Positions 1-17,729 of a DNA stretch of 64,000 bases are shown piece after piece. The DNA lies in the NCBI GenBank assembly GCA_019359745.1, contig JAHHGT010000005.1, forward strand, positions 186,001-250,000, given 5' to 3'. The position numbers and the translations under genes were made by a program. Position 1 is the stretch's first letter; every line of letters begins with the position of its first letter. The DNA is from Aphanothece saxicola GSE-SYN-MK-01-06B. GTDB lineage: Bacteria; Cyanobacteriota; Cyanobacteriia; PCC-6307; Cyanobiaceae. A model generated the notes under the pieces. That model did not search any database. It saw only the letters and a program-made list of their open reading frames with translations, and was not told the DNA's origin.

Positions 1-3000
1 CGAAGGGGGTCCCGGTGGCGAGTTTCTGCAGCGGGGCGGCGTACTTGTCGAGCAGGGCTGGGTTGCCGGCGTCCAGCAGCAGCTCAGCGGGCACCGCCAT
101 CGACTGCATCAACACCGACTGGCCCAGCACCTGCCAGGCGGCGCTGGAGCCGGCCATGCGTTGCTGCAGCCAGGCCATCTGGGTGTCGCCGAGCAGGTCG
201 CGGCCGGGGTCGCCCCAGGCCTGCTGCACGGTGGCCAGCACCATTTGTTGGGTGACCAGGGGTGCCAGGGCAGCGGCAAAACCGGGGACCGCGGCGGGGG
301 AGGCCGGAGGGGTCAGCCCCAGCTGGTTCGCATAGGCCGCCAGCTGGACCGGGTCGGCGAGGATCGCGCCGATGCGGGCCTGCACCGCGGCGGCATCGGG
401 GTAGTCCAACTGCCGGTCGCGGGCGGTGAGACGGGTTTCCAGGATGTGCAGCGCCAGCACGTCGCCGAAATCGAAGGAGCGGTAGCCCTGGGTGAGCGGC
501 GAAAGGGCGGTGGCGCCGTCCTCGGGCTGGCGCAGGCCGGGTTCCCGGATCGGCAGCCATTCGTGGTAGGCCTTCAGAGCGGCGTCGCGCCGGGCGATCC
601 AGTCGCCCTCGGTGGCGCTCTGGTGGTTCTCGGCGCCACCGGCCCAGCTGTCGTTGGCGGTCTCGTGGTCGTCCCAGATGGCAATCAGCGGTGCCGAGGC
701 CCGCAACGCCTGGAGATTGGCATCGGTGTGGTACTGGGCATAGCGGAGCCGGTAGTCGTCGAGGCTGACGATCTCGCGGTTGGGCAGGAAGCCACGGTCG
801 CCGGCGGCGTCCTCCGCCTCGTCGAAGCCACCCGGGCCGTACTCATAGATGTAATCGCCCACATGCACCAGGGCGTCGTAGGGATTGACCGCATGGATGG
901 CGGCGGCCCGGGCGTAGCCCAGGAATTCCTCGGCGGCGGTGAAATTGGCGCAGGAGAAGACCGCCAGCCGCACCGGATCGCCACCCACCGGCAGGGTCTT
1001 GGTCTGCCCCACCATCGACGCGACACCGCCGGCACGGAAGCGGTAGTGGTACACGGTGTCGGCGCTGAGGCCATCGGCCTCCACCTTCACGGTCCAGTCA
1101 CGGGCGGCACTGGTGGTGAACACACCGCTGTCGACGATCGAACCGGCCTCGAAGCCGGCGCTGCGGGACACCTCCCACTGCACATCCACCAGGCCGGCAA
1201 AACTCCCGGGCGGCGAAATCCGGGTCCAGAGAATCACCGAATCCGCGTAGGGATCGCCGGAGGCGACGCCGTGGGAGAAGGCCAGGCCGGCAGGGAGCGC
1301 GCGGCCCAGATCCAGGTCCAGCACCAGGGGGTCGTGGTCGGAGGTGCGGTAGGGGTCGGGCGCGAAGAAGTCGCGGGCCGCCGCGTTGCCGTTGCTGTTG
1401 GTGTCGAGGTTGTAGTCGCGGAAGGCGCCCTCGGCGGCGTTGATGCTCCAGTCGCTGGCTGCCACCGCCTGGCTCACCAGCGAGGGGGAGATCAGCATGT
1501 GATCGAGCGCCCCGCTCATGTCGACCGGGTTGAAGAAGGCGTAGCTCGAGGGGGGCTCGGCCGTGAACGTCGGCAAGGCGTTGCGGAAGCCCGCCGCTTC
1601 GAACACAGCGATCGGGTCCTCCTTGGCGTAGGCATTGATGTCGCCCAGCACCACCCAGTCGCTGTCGCCGTTGCCGGTGGGATCGGTGCCGATCCACGTG
1701 AGCAGCTCGGAGGCCGCCGCGGTGCGGGTGGCATTGAAGGCCGACTGGCCATCCTGCTGGTCGAGGTCGGGGCCGGTGGCACCGCCGCTGCCCTTGGATT
1801 TCAGGTGATTGACGACCACATTCAGCACTTCGCCGCTGGCCAGTTCCCGGAAGCCCTGGGCCAGGGCCGGCCGGTTGAGCGGGCTGCCGGTGGCGAGAGG
1901 ATCGGTGAAGCTGGCACTGCCAAGCACCCGGGCCGCACCGCTGGGGGCCACCGCCTGGTTGTCGTAGATCAGCCCCACTTTGATGGCGTCACTGCCGATC
2001 AGACCGGTGGGCACGAAGCTGTAGGAGCGACCCGAGCCGCTGGGCTGGGCGGCGTTGAGGCGCGCCACGATCGTGGTCAGGGTGGCGTCGTCGGCATCGT
2101 TCTCCAGTTCCATCAGGCCAATCACATCGGCCTGCAGACCCACAAGGGCCGCGGTGAGCTTGGTGAGCTGGCGCTCCAGCTCCTCGGGCGTATCGGCACC
2201 GCGGGGGTCCAGGCCCGTGGCCGTGGTCGCTCCGGGGGAGTCAAGGGTGGAGAAGGTGTTGAGCACGTTGAAGCTGGCCAGGCGCAGCTGCCCGGCCCCG
2301 GCCGGCGCCGGTGCCGCAGGGCGAGGGTTGCCGCTCTCGAAGCTGAGCGGCGCCGTGGGCTGCAGCCGGTACTTGCCGAAGTCGAATCCGAGCACCCCCT
2401 CCACATCGGTGATCGTGTCGCCGCGGCGCAGCAGCTGGTCGCGCACCGGCGCCGCCGGCGTGGCCGCCGCCGCAGGCCGGTAGGCGCTGTTGCTGCCGTC
2501 GTCGAGCACCAGTTCGCGGCGGGCGGTGCCCTGCTCAGCCGCGAAGGCCGCCGGCCCCGGCGCCATCACGTTGGTGGGCTGGAGCGGCAGACCGCCGGCG
2601 CTGAGCTCCAGCTCACCGAAGCGGAACTGGCCGAACAGACCGTTGACGCTGAGGGTTTCCGGGAAGCGCACCCACATGCCCTCGTAGGGCTCCAGATCGA
2701 GCGCCGTGCTGCGCTGGGCCAGCAGATTCGGAATCTCAACCGGGCGGGTGTCCGCCAGCCGGCCCTGGGCCTCCACCGAGAGGTCCTGAACCGTGCTGAG
2801 GATGGTCTGGCCGAAGCTCTCGCTCACCAGGCCGCTCACCAGCACCCGGTCGCCCAGCACCACATCGACGTTGCTGCCGATGAAGGGGTAGGCCACGTAG
2901 AGGCCTTCGGAGGTGAGATCACTGGTGTCCCAGTCGCTGGTTTCCTCTTGCAGGAAGAAGCCCCCCAGCTCGCCGCTGAGCTGGAAGTCGCCGACCACCA

Positions 3001-4102
3001 CCGCTCGCAGGGTGACGCTCTGGCCCACAAGGGGGCTGGCGTTGCCACTGCCCTGCACGGCGGAGATGGGGGTGATGCGGTCGTTGTCGAAGATGGTGAT
3101 CTCGGCCAGGGCGCCGGATGCAGCCAGGGCGTAGCCCGACGGTGCGGCGATCTCCATGGCCACGATTTCGCTGCCTTCATCGAGATCGTCGTCGCGCACC
3201 TCGATCGCCAGGTCGATGCTGGCGCTGCCCGCCGGGATCACCACCGAGGCGGGCAGGGGCGTCAGAAGGTCGTCGTTGCCGGCAAAGCCCGCGCCACTGC
3301 GCAGGCTGATCGGCACGCTGAGGGGTTCGGCAATGTCGCCTGTGCGGCTGATGCGCACACTGGCGGAGCCCCCGGATTCACTGGTCTGGGCAACGATCGC
3401 CTGGATCGCAACCTCCGGCAGGGTGGGGGATTGGGGGATGGAGATTGTCAGATCGTCGATCGCCAGGCCGTGGTCGCTGCCAGGGTCGTTGACTTCCGTC
3501 CAGCGCAGCCAGAACGTGGCGTCTTCGGCCCAAGGGGTGGCGGTGAGGTCGATCGTGCCGCCACGGTCCTCCACCCTCCCGGTGGTGTTCCCATCCACAG
3601 CGGCAGCTGTTCCGGTGGCAATGGGGGAGGCCCAGTTGAAGCCGCCGCCCGGTGCCACCCAGGAGGTCACCTGATCAAAGCTGGCGCCGTAGCCGTGTTC
3701 CAGAACCATCGTCTGGGCGGAAGCATTGCCGCCGTTGCGCCATTGCTCGCCGTTGAAAGAGACGTTGAGGCTGCTAATGGAGCTGCCGCTGGTATTGCTG
3801 AGGGCCAGGGCAAACCAACCGGCCACGCTGCCGCTGGCTGGAGAGCCGAAATAACTGCCCGCGGAACCGACACCACCAAGGGCCCGATCGCTGCCGCCAC
3901 TGGTTCCGTAGCTCAGGAAGGCGCCGGTGTTGGCTGCGCCCGTATCGGCGTTGTAGCTACTGATCGCAACAGGAGAAGCGGCAGGCTGGCGGAACAGAAA
4001 CCAGCCTGGGAGGGTCAGATCGTTGGACCAGGCGTTGCCGCTTCCGGATGCTGCCAGGGTGTCGAAGGACTGGCTGTAGCTACCTGAGAACGAAGCGGTC
4101 AT
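1..4102 (-). CDS. ExeM/NucH-like extracellular nuclease fused to PhoD-like phosphatase (3' end outside window)
   Basis: The reading frame opens at ATG 4102 and stays open to the left edge, giving 1367 visible residues. The N-terminus (MTASFSGSYSQSF) is not a signal peptide. Visible domains, in order: a jelly-roll-like N-terminal part; a Calx-beta-like segment (about 220-320); an OB-like region; an endonuclease/exonuclease/phosphatase domain (about 605-925) with ASFNVLN, NHLKSK, LGDINAY and SDHDPL; and a PhoD-like metallophosphatase (about 940 onward) with HVGDYIYEY and IWDDHE near residue 1143. By family, the first enzyme hydrolyses nucleic acid and the second phosphodiesters or monoesters, so the chain could release phosphate from extracellular DNA. 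It is the last of three same-strand phosphatase genes, 108 bp after the PhoA-like gene. Type I secretion is inferred from its neighbours, because its C-terminus is not in view. Confidence 0.88.
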   Translation of the reverse strand, partial: MTASFSGSYSQSFDTLAASGSGNAWSNDLTLPGWFLFRQPAASPVAISSYNADTGAANTGAFLSYGTSGGSDRALGGVGSAGSYFGSPASGSVAGWFALALSNTSGSSISSLNVSFNGEQWRNGGNASAQTMVLEHGYGASFDQVTSWVAPGGGFNWASPIATGTAAAVDGNTTGRVEDRGGTIDLTATPWAEDATFWLRWTEVNDPGSDHGLAIDDLTISIPQSPTLPEVAIQAIVAQTSESGGSASVRISRTGDIAEPLSVPISLRSGAGFAGNDDLLTPLPASVVIPAGSASIDLAIEVRDDDLDEGSEIVAMEIAAPSGYALAASGALAEITIFDNDRITPISAVQGSGNASPLVGQSVTLRAVVVGDFQLSGELGGFFLQEETSDWDTSDLTSEGLYVAYPFIGSNVDVVLGDRVLVSGLVSESFGQTILSTVQDLSVEAQGRLADTRPVEIPNLLAQRSTALDLEPYEGMWVRFPETLSVNGLFGQFRFGELELSAGGLPLQPTNVMAPGPAAFAAEQGTARRELVLDDGSNSAYRPAAAATPAAPVRDQLLRRGDTITDVEGVLGFDFGKYRLQPTAPLSFESGNPRPAAPAPAGAGQLRLASFNVLNTFSTLDSPGATTATGLDPRGADTPEELERQLTKLTAALVGLQADVIGLMELENDADDATLTTIVARLNAAQPSGSGRSYSFVPTGLIGSDAIKVGLIYDNQAVAPSGAARVLGSASFTDPLATGSPLNRPALAQGFRELASGEVLNVVVNHLKSKGSGGATGPDLDQQDGQSAFNATRTAAASELLTWIGTDPTGNGDSDWVVLGDINAYAKEDPIAVFEAAGFRNALPTFTAEPPSSYAFFNPVDMSGALDHMLISPSLVSQAVAASDWSINAAEGAFRDYNLDTNSNGNAAARDFFAPDPYRTSDHDPLVLDLDLGRALPAGLAFSHGVASGDPYADSVILWTRISPPGSFAGLVDVQWEVSRSAGFEAGSIVDSGVFTTSAARDWTVKVEADGLSADTVYHYRFRAGGVASMVGQTKTLPVGGDPVRLAVFSCANFTAAEEFLGYARAAAIHAVNPYDALVHVGDYIYEYGPGGFDEAEDAAGDRGFLPNREIVSLDDYRLRYAQYHTDANLQALRASAPLIAIWDDHETANDSWAGGAENHQSATEGDWIARRDAALKAYHEWLPIREPGLRQPEDGATALSPLTQGYRSFDFGDVLALHILETRLTARDRQLDYPDAAAVQARIGAILADPVQLAAYANQLGLTPPASPAAVPGFAAALAPLVTQQMVLATVQQAWGDPGRDLLGDTQMAWLQQRMAGSSAAWQVLGQSVLMQSMAVPAELLLDAGNPALLDKYAAPLQKLATGTPF

Positions 4103-4166
4103 GGTCTGGGGTGGTGAACGTGCTGGATCAAAGTGGTGATCCCGTGAGCCGAGAGGCAAACGAGAG

Positions 4167-4200
4167 AAGCCGACCTCCCCCCGGAGGAGGCAATCGGCTT
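4167..4200 (-). terminator. Strong hairpin after the PhoA-like gene
   Basis: Outer arms aagccga (4167-4173) and tcggctt (4194-4200) enclose inner arms cctcc and ggagg. The structure lies between the stop of the PhoA-like gene and the start of the ExeM-PhoD gene. There is no clean T-run after it, so it may be an attenuator or RNA-stability element rather than a full terminator. Confidence 0.45.
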
Positions 4201-4210
4201 CAGAGAGCAA

Positions 4211-6754
4211 TCAGGCGAAGACGAAGTTGGCCTGATTGTTGAGAGCGGCGGCGCTCACACCGGTGAAATGACCGATGGTAGTGCTCGCCAGGTTGAGCAA
4301 GGTGTCGGCACCCATCTGGGTGAAACTGAGGTCGGAGAAGCTGGCACCGCGCAGGCCAACTAGGTCTTCACCAGCCTTGAAGTCCATCACGAACTGCTTG
4401 GAGGCGGGCAGGTCGCCAGGGCCGCTCACCAGCCAGAACTGGTCGCTGCCGGCACCACCATTGAGGTAGTTGGTGCCTGCACCATCCAGGATGGTGAAAA
4501 CGTCGTTGCCATCGCCACCGAGTGCCCGGTTACCGGAGCTACCAATCACGAAGTCATCGTTGCCGCCCATGCCGCTGAGGCGGTTGCCATCGCCGGCAAT
4601 CGCCCAAATTTGATCACTGTCCGCCCCACCAGTCATCGTGTCGCGGCTGCCGGCATATACGGTATTCAGGCCTGAGCCAGCGAAAACAGTATTGCGGAAG
4701 CCGCTATTCGATTCGCTATCGATCTCGTCGTCGCCGGCACCTGTAAAGATTGTATTCGCTTTGAAGGTCAGTTGTTCGGCTGGGTTTGCCAGGAGCAGCG
4801 AATCGTTCTCGGAGGTAAATGCAACAACGGGGCTCACGACTTCATCTTGGGCTGCCATGAGGCGCTCTGCAGCAGTATCGCCGCCAAGCAGAATCGCTTC
4901 CATGGCGTGTGAAACGTGGGCTTGATCGATCATGCCAGGAACACCATTAATGATCGTGCCATAGGCCTCGATGCCGGTGCTCACGAACTGCTCTACAATC
5001 TCGCTGCCCTCACCCTTGTAATAGATCGGCACAGGCCGCTGGGTGTGGGTCCACCAGCCATCACCGATTCCAGTACTGCCATCTTTCAGCGTGGTTGTAG
5101 TACCCCAGAAGTGGCCAACCTTTTCGGCGTCACCGCTTACCCACTGGCTGGTATCGCTGCGCGTAAGAGTGGGAGTGAGATTAATGTCGTAACCCTTATT
5201 GCCCCCTTCAACGACTTCGTTGTTGCCAGCTTTGCTGGCGAGGATGGATTCGGCGATCTCCTTGGGGTAGTTTGGCAGCAGAGTGAGATAGTGGTCGTGG
5301 TCAGCGGTTACCATGACCAGATTTTCTTCCCAGCCGCCATTTCGCTGCACCCAATCAGTCACCGTTGTCGTGACATCGTTGAGATCGTGCAGGGTGCCGA
5401 GCATCAGATCCATGTTGTCGGCGTGGGCGGCCCAGTCGATGTCACCCACCTCAACCATCAGCCAGAACCCATCCTGGTCTTTGCCGAGTGCTTCCAGGGC
5501 TTGACCGGTGAGCTGGGCAACGGTCGGACTGGCACTGAGTTCTATATCGAGGGCATCGCCACTGAGAGCTGTATTGCTGGCCGATGTATTGGAGTTGTTG
5601 ACATAAGCACCTGTGCCGGTGGCAGAGTAATCGCTATCTGCTGTGCGCCACGGCAGGTTGCCGCCCTGGCCCTTGGCGCCAAAGATTCCCATCAAGTGAT
5701 CCGTTTCAGGATCGAAGGCATCCACGGCCGCTTCAAGAATTTCCAGACCACTCTTCTGCGCGTTGGCATCGGAGTAATTGTCTGGACGGCCGATCACCTG
5801 CCAGCCTTGCTCGGCACTGCTCGGGCCAAAAGCTGTAGAGGTGACGATCGGCCTGCCGTTGGCATCGGTGCCGGTCACCTCCTGCTGGCTTTCCTGGTAG
5901 CTGCCATCCATCAAGCGAGCGAGGGTGGCTGTATTGACGTAGCTGCTGCCACCAGCGGGGTTGCCACCACCAAGAACAATCTGGGGCTGTGCCGTGAAAA
6001 GGATCTCGTCGAGAATGTTGTCGGTGAGGTCCAGGGGGTGACCATCAACACCGAATTTTCCAGCGTTGGAGGATTCCTGATACTTGTTGCGGTTGTTGAC
6101 GTTGGCAACCGCGGCGGCAGGAGTGGCGTGGTTGATGGGAACAGAAGTGACCACGCCGCCGGATTTGCCCAGCTCTTGGGCATCCATCAGGATGGATTCA
6201 AATCCATGTTCATGGATGTCAACCGAAATGGCGCCGTTGTAGGTCTTGATGCCTCCATAGAGGGTGGAGGCAGTATTGGCGGAATCGGGATAGTCGCCCT
6301 TGATGTATTCGGGATCAAAGCCGGTCGATGTATTGCCGCGATTCTCGTAGTAATCGGCATCCCAGGGGAGTTCGCCCCCCTTGGTGCGATCCCAGTTCAC
6401 ATAGGTGAGACTGGGGTCGAAGCTGAAGCCATCCCGAAGAGGGGCGTCGCCGGTGTCATGAGTACTGGTCGATCCCTGAAGGGCGCTGTTGTTGGTGCTG
6501 CCGTCAATCTTGGTGGAGCCAGTGGTGGCTAGACTGAAGCCCTCAAATGCCTGGTAGGGATTGCCCTCACCTTTGCCGGAAGTGTAGTAATCGTCAAGGG
6601 TACGGTCGGCGAACAGGCCAGTGATTTCAATAGCCGATTTGCCCTCGCCCAAAAGGGCATCAATCTCCTTTTCGATCTGGCTGTAGATGGCGCTGGCTCG
6701 GGACATTTCCCAGCCCATGCCATCCCCAATGATGAGGACGATATTTTTGGCCAT
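4211..6754 (-). CDS. PhoA-like alkaline phosphatase with C-terminal RTX-type secretion module
   Basis: 847 residues. The protein begins directly at the catalytic core: MAKNIVLIIGDGMG places the metal-binding Asp at residue 11, so there is no room for a signal peptide. Other alkaline-phosphatase motifs are DSANTAST (nucleophile Ser158), INHATPAA, EVGDIDWAAHADN, VTADHDH, and a late histidine-containing segment near VGHFWG. From about residue 680 the chain turns into Gly/Asp-rich repeats (GAGDDEID, GGNDDFVIG, GGAGSDQFW) typical of Ca-binding RTX proteins exported by type I systems. The last 170 residues or so closely match the end of the next upstream gene. Predicted role: releasing phosphate from phosphomonoesters outside the cell. 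The coding sequence looks AT-richer than its neighbours. Confidence 0.9.
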   Translation of the reverse strand: MAKNIVLIIGDGMGWEMSRASAIYSQIEKEIDALLGEGKSAIEITGLFADRTLDDYYTSGKGEGNPYQAFEGFSLATTGSTKIDGSTNNSALQGSTSTHDTGDAPLRDGFSFDPSLTYVNWDRTKGGELPWDADYYENRGNTSTGFDPEYIKGDYPDSANTASTLYGGIKTYNGAISVDIHEHGFESILMDAQELGKSGGVVTSVPINHATPAAAVANVNNRNKYQESSNAGKFGVDGHPLDLTDNILDEILFTAQPQIVLGGGNPAGGSSYVNTATLARLMDGSYQESQQEVTGTDANGRPIVTSTAFGPSSAEQGWQVIGRPDNYSDANAQKSGLEILEAAVDAFDPETDHLMGIFGAKGQGGNLPWRTADSDYSATGTGAYVNNSNTSASNTALSGDALDIELSASPTVAQLTGQALEALGKDQDGFWLMVEVGDIDWAAHADNMDLMLGTLHDLNDVTTTVTDWVQRNGGWEENLVMVTADHDHYLTLLPNYPKEIAESILASKAGNNEVVEGGNKGYDINLTPTLTRSDTSQWVSGDAEKVGHFWGTTTTLKDGSTGIGDGWWTHTQRPVPIYYKGEGSEIVEQFVSTGIEAYGTIINGVPGMIDQAHVSHAMEAILLGGDTAAERLMAAQDEVVSPVVAFTSENDSLLLANPAEQLTFKANTIFTGAGDDEIDSESNSGFRNTVFAGSGLNTVYAGSRDTMTGGADSDQIWAIAGDGNRLSGMGGNDDFVIGSSGNRALGGDGNDVFTILDGAGTNYLNGGAGSDQFWLVSGPGDLPASKQFVMDFKAGEDLVGLRGASFSDLSFTQMGADTLLNLASTTIGHFTGVSAAALNNQANFVFA

Positions 6755-6850
6755 GATGTTTTGTGCAAGGAGTGAGGAGTATTGGCAGCCTCGGCATGGT
6801 GAATGCGCCCTTGGCTAGTGGCACAGCCGAGTAATATCTGGTTGCGGGTG

Positions 6851-12292
<5,442 letters not shown>

Positions 12293-12667
12293 TTAAATCA
12301 GCTGCATTCAAGTTAAATCTGACAGCCGAGCCCCAATGCCAGGTTAAGCCCTGACAAATTCAAGTTGAAGAGATGGGGGTCATTCGCTGCCCCGTTACGT
12401 GACCAGGTATTCGGGACGACGTTGATTGTCGTGGCTCCAGGGTCCGTTTGACGCTCATGCCGGTGGGCGCGATGGCAAGACCTATGGCGTCCTTCAGTGA
12501 TCAGAACGTAACGGTGTCAGGTCTTCGATCGTCAGCGCAATGGCGCTCCAGCCAACCCCATCCCTTGGCTTTGCAGGTCTGATCCCGCTGCACGGGGCAT
12601 CGCTGCTGCACCGGCCCTCAGGCGCCAGGAAGCGCGTAAGGCTTGGGTCTAGAACCTGACGCCCCCC
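12293..12667. promoter_or_regulatory. Divergent control region between the phosphatase series and the P-type ATPase
   Basis: 375 bp with no credible gene. The left third carries several TTAA-containing repeats on the minus strand, including the Pho-box candidate at 12341-12370 and ttcaagttaaatc at 12307-12319. The right part (12400-12667) leads into the ATPase start, and I see no clear promoter hexamers in it. Neither flanking gene shows an obvious Shine-Dalgarno sequence. Confidence 0.5.
12341..12370 (-). promoter_or_regulatory. Candidate Pho box (PhoB/SphR site), three 8-bp repeats
   Basis: Read on the minus strand this is CTTCAACT-TGA-ATTTGTCA-GGG-CTTAACCT. These are three 8-bp units starting every 11 bp, as described for cyanobacterial Pho boxes (PyTTAAPyPyT/A units with 3-bp spacers). 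The third unit is a perfect match, the first has 6 of 8, and the middle one is degenerate. It ends 48 bp before the ATG of the phytase/5'-nucleotidase gene. The distance and the downstream enzymes support phosphate control. Confidence 0.5.
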
Positions 12668-15358
<2,691 letters not shown>

Positions 15359-15396
15359 AAGGTGCTCCCACCGGCCTGAACATCCAGCCAAGACCA

Positions 15397-15424
15397 TAAA
15401 AAACCCCCGGTGGTGACCGGGGGT
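15397..15424 (-). terminator. Intrinsic terminator of psaAB
   Basis: Arms acccccggt (15403-15411) and accgggggt (15416-15424) form a perfect 9-bp stem with a 4-base loop. On the minus strand it is followed by a run of six to seven T. It sits about 57 bp past the psaB stop codon. It may also halt read-through from the ATPase gene on the other strand. Confidence 0.85.
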
Positions 15425-15480
15425 ATGGGGGTCCCTCGAAGATTCGAGAAGGGGCGTAGACGGTGTTCGGGAGCCGTGGC

Positions 15481-17709
15481 TCAGCCGAACTTGCCTGACG
15501 TGGACGCGATCAGGAAGGCCGCGTACGTGAGGATGTAGCCGATCGTGAAGTGGGCGAGACCCACAACACGGGCCTGAACGATCGAGAGAGCGACGGGCTT
15601 GTCGCGCCAGCCCACCAGGTTGGCGAGGGGCGTGCGCTGATGCGCCCAGACGATGGTTTCGATCAGCTCCTGCCAGTAACCCCGCCAGGAGATCAGGAAC
15701 ATGAAGCCGGTGGCCCACACCAGGTGGCCGAAGAGGAACATCCAGGCCCAGACGGCCAGGTTGTTGGACCCCATCGGGTTGTACCCGTTGATCAGCTGGG
15801 AGCTGTTGAGCCACAGGTAGTCACGGAACCAGCCCATGAGATAGGTGCTGGATTCGTTGAACTGGGCCACGTTGCCCTGCCAGATGGCGAGGTGCTTCCA
15901 GTGCCAGTAGAAGGTGACCCAACCGACGGTGTTCAGGGCCCAGAAGACCGCCAGATAGAAGGCGTCCCAGGCCGAGATGTCGCAGGTGCCGCCACGGCCG
16001 GGGCCGTCGCAGGGGAAGGAGTAGCCGAAGTCCTTCTTGTCGGGCATCAGCTTGGAACCCCGGGCATCCAGGGCCCCCTTCACCAGGATCAGGGTGGTGG
16101 TGTGCAGACCCAGGGCGATGGCGTGGTGGACCAGGAAGTCACCGGGGCCGATCTGCAGGAACAGGGAGTTGTTGCCTGCATTGATGGCATCCAGCCAGCC
16201 GGGCAGCCAGACGGCGCCGTTGTTGGGCCACGCCGTTGAGGCGATGCTGTCGGAGTTGGCGAGCAGAATGTCCATGCCGTACAGGGCTTTGCCACTGGAG
16301 GCCTGAACGAACTGGGCGAACACCGGCTCGATGAGGATCTGCTTCTCGGGGGTACCGAAGGCGACCACCACGTCGTTGTGGACGTAGAGACCCAGGGTGT
16401 GGAAGCCGAGGAACAGGGAGACCCAGCTGAGGTGGCTGATGATGGCTTCCTTGTGCTCAAGCATCCGGGCAAGAACGTTGTCCTTGTTGGCTTCCGGGTC
16501 GTAGTCGCGGATGAAGAAGATCGCACCGTGGGCGAAGGCACCGCACATCAGGAAGATGGCGATGTACTGGTGGTGCGTGTAGAGCGCCGCCTGGGTGGTG
16601 TAGTCCTTGGCGATGAACGCATAGGACGGCAGCGCGTACATGTGCTGCGCCACCAGGCTGGTCACGACTCCCAAAGCAGCCAGGGCAAGGCCCAGCTGGA
16701 AGTGGAGGGAGTTGTTGACGGTGTCGTAGAGGCCCTTGTGGCCAGCACCGAGGGCTCCACCGAACGGAGTGCCCTTCGGCGGGTTGTGGGCTTCCAGGAT
16801 CTCGCGGATCGAGTGGCCGATACCGAAGTTGGTCCGGTACATGTGGCCGGCAATCACGAAGATGCAGCCGATGGCCAGGTGGTGGTGGGCGATGTCCGTG
16901 AGCCACAGCGCTTCGGTCTGGGGGTGGAAACCACCCAGGAAGGTGAGGATCGCGGTGCCGGCTCCCTCGGAGGTCCCGAACACCTGATTGGCGGTGTCGG
17001 GGTTCTGGGCATAGACGCCCCAGTTGCCGGTGAAGAACGGAGCCAGACCGGCGGGGTGGGGTGCCACCGAGAGGAAGTTGTCCCACCCGACGTGCTGTCC
17101 CCTGGATTCGGGGATGGCCACGTGGACCAGGTGACCGGTCCAGGCGATGGAACTGAAGCCGAACAGCACCGCCAGGTGATGGTTGAGCCGCGATTCAGCG
17201 TTCTTGAACCAGGCCAGGGAAGGCAGGAACTTGGGCTGGAGATGGAGCCAGCCGGCGAACAGGGCCCATGCCGAGAGGATCAGCATGAAGATGGAACCCT
17301 GGTAGAGCTCCATGTTGGTCGTCATGCCGATCGTGTACCACCAGTGGTACAGACCGGAATAGGCGATGTTCACCGGTGAGGAAGCGCCCGCCTGGGTGAA
17401 GGCGTCAATGGCGCCCTGCCCGAAGTGGGGATCCCAGATCGCGTGAGCGATGGGACGTACATGCAGCGGATCGGCGACCCACTGCTCGAAGTTGCCCTGC
17501 CAGGCGATATGGAACAGGTTGCCCGAAACCCAGAGGCCGATGATCGCGAGGTGACCGAAGTGGGTGGAGAACAGCTTTTGGTAAAGCCGCTCCTCCGTCA
17601 TTCCGTCATGGCTCTCGAAGTCGTGAGCCGTGGCGATGCCGTACCAGATACGGCGGGTTGTCGGGTCCTGTGCCAGACCCTGGCTGAACGAAGGAAATTT
17701 CGTTGCCAT
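15481..17709 (-). CDS. psaB: Photosystem I P700 chlorophyll a apoprotein A2
   Basis: 742 residues, full length for the family. With PsaA it forms the membrane core of photosystem I that carries P700, the A0/A1 acceptors and the FX iron-sulfur cluster. [12 protein letters not shown] supplies two of the four cysteine ligands of FX. The many HH and histidine-rich helices bind antenna chlorophyll. The start ([20 protein letters not shown]) is the conserved PsaB N-terminus. It lies 20 bp after psaA and ends before a clear terminator, so it is co-transcribed with psaA. Confidence 0.98.
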   Translation of the reverse strand: MATKFPSFSQGLAQDPTTRRIWYGIATAHDFESHDGMTEERLYQKLFSTHFGHLAIIGLWVSGNLFHIAWQGNFEQWVADPLHVRPIAHAIWDPHFGQGAIDAFTQAGASSPVNIAYSGLYHWWYTIGMTTNMELYQGSIFMLILSAWALFAGWLHLQPKFLPSLAWFKNAESRLNHHLAVLFGFSSIAWTGHLVHVAIPESRGQHVGWDNFLSVAPHPAGLAPFFTGNWGVYAQNPDTANQVFGTSEGAGTAILTFLGGFHPQTEALWLTDIAHHHLAIGCIFVIAGHMYRTNFGIGHSIREILEAHNPPKGTPFGGALGAGHKGLYDTVNNSLHFQLGLALAALGVVTSLVAQHMYALPSYAFIAKDYTTQAALYTHHQYIAIFLMCGAFAHGAIFFIRDYDPEANKDNVLARMLEHKEAIISHLSWVSLFLGFHTLGLYVHNDVVVAFGTPEKQILIEPVFAQFVQASSGKALYGMDILLANSDSIASTAWPNNGAVWLPGWLDAINAGNNSLFLQIGPGDFLVHHAIALGLHTTTLILVKGALDARGSKLMPDKKDFGYSFPCDGPGRGGTCDISAWDAFYLAVFWALNTVGWVTFYWHWKHLAIWQGNVAQFNESSTYLMGWFRDYLWLNSSQLINGYNPMGSNNLAVWAWMFLFGHLVWATGFMFLISWRGYWQELIETIVWAHQRTPLANLVGWRDKPVALSIVQARVVGLAHFTIGYILTYAAFLIASTSGKFG

Positions 17710-17729
17710 TGGGAAAGGTCAGGTGGAGG

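Noticed and set aside
161-4087. Large plus-strand open frame opposite the ExeM-PhoD gene
   Set aside because: It lies opposite a gene with clear domain motifs. Its translation is Gly/Val/His-rich without any family pattern, a typical GC-rich shadow.
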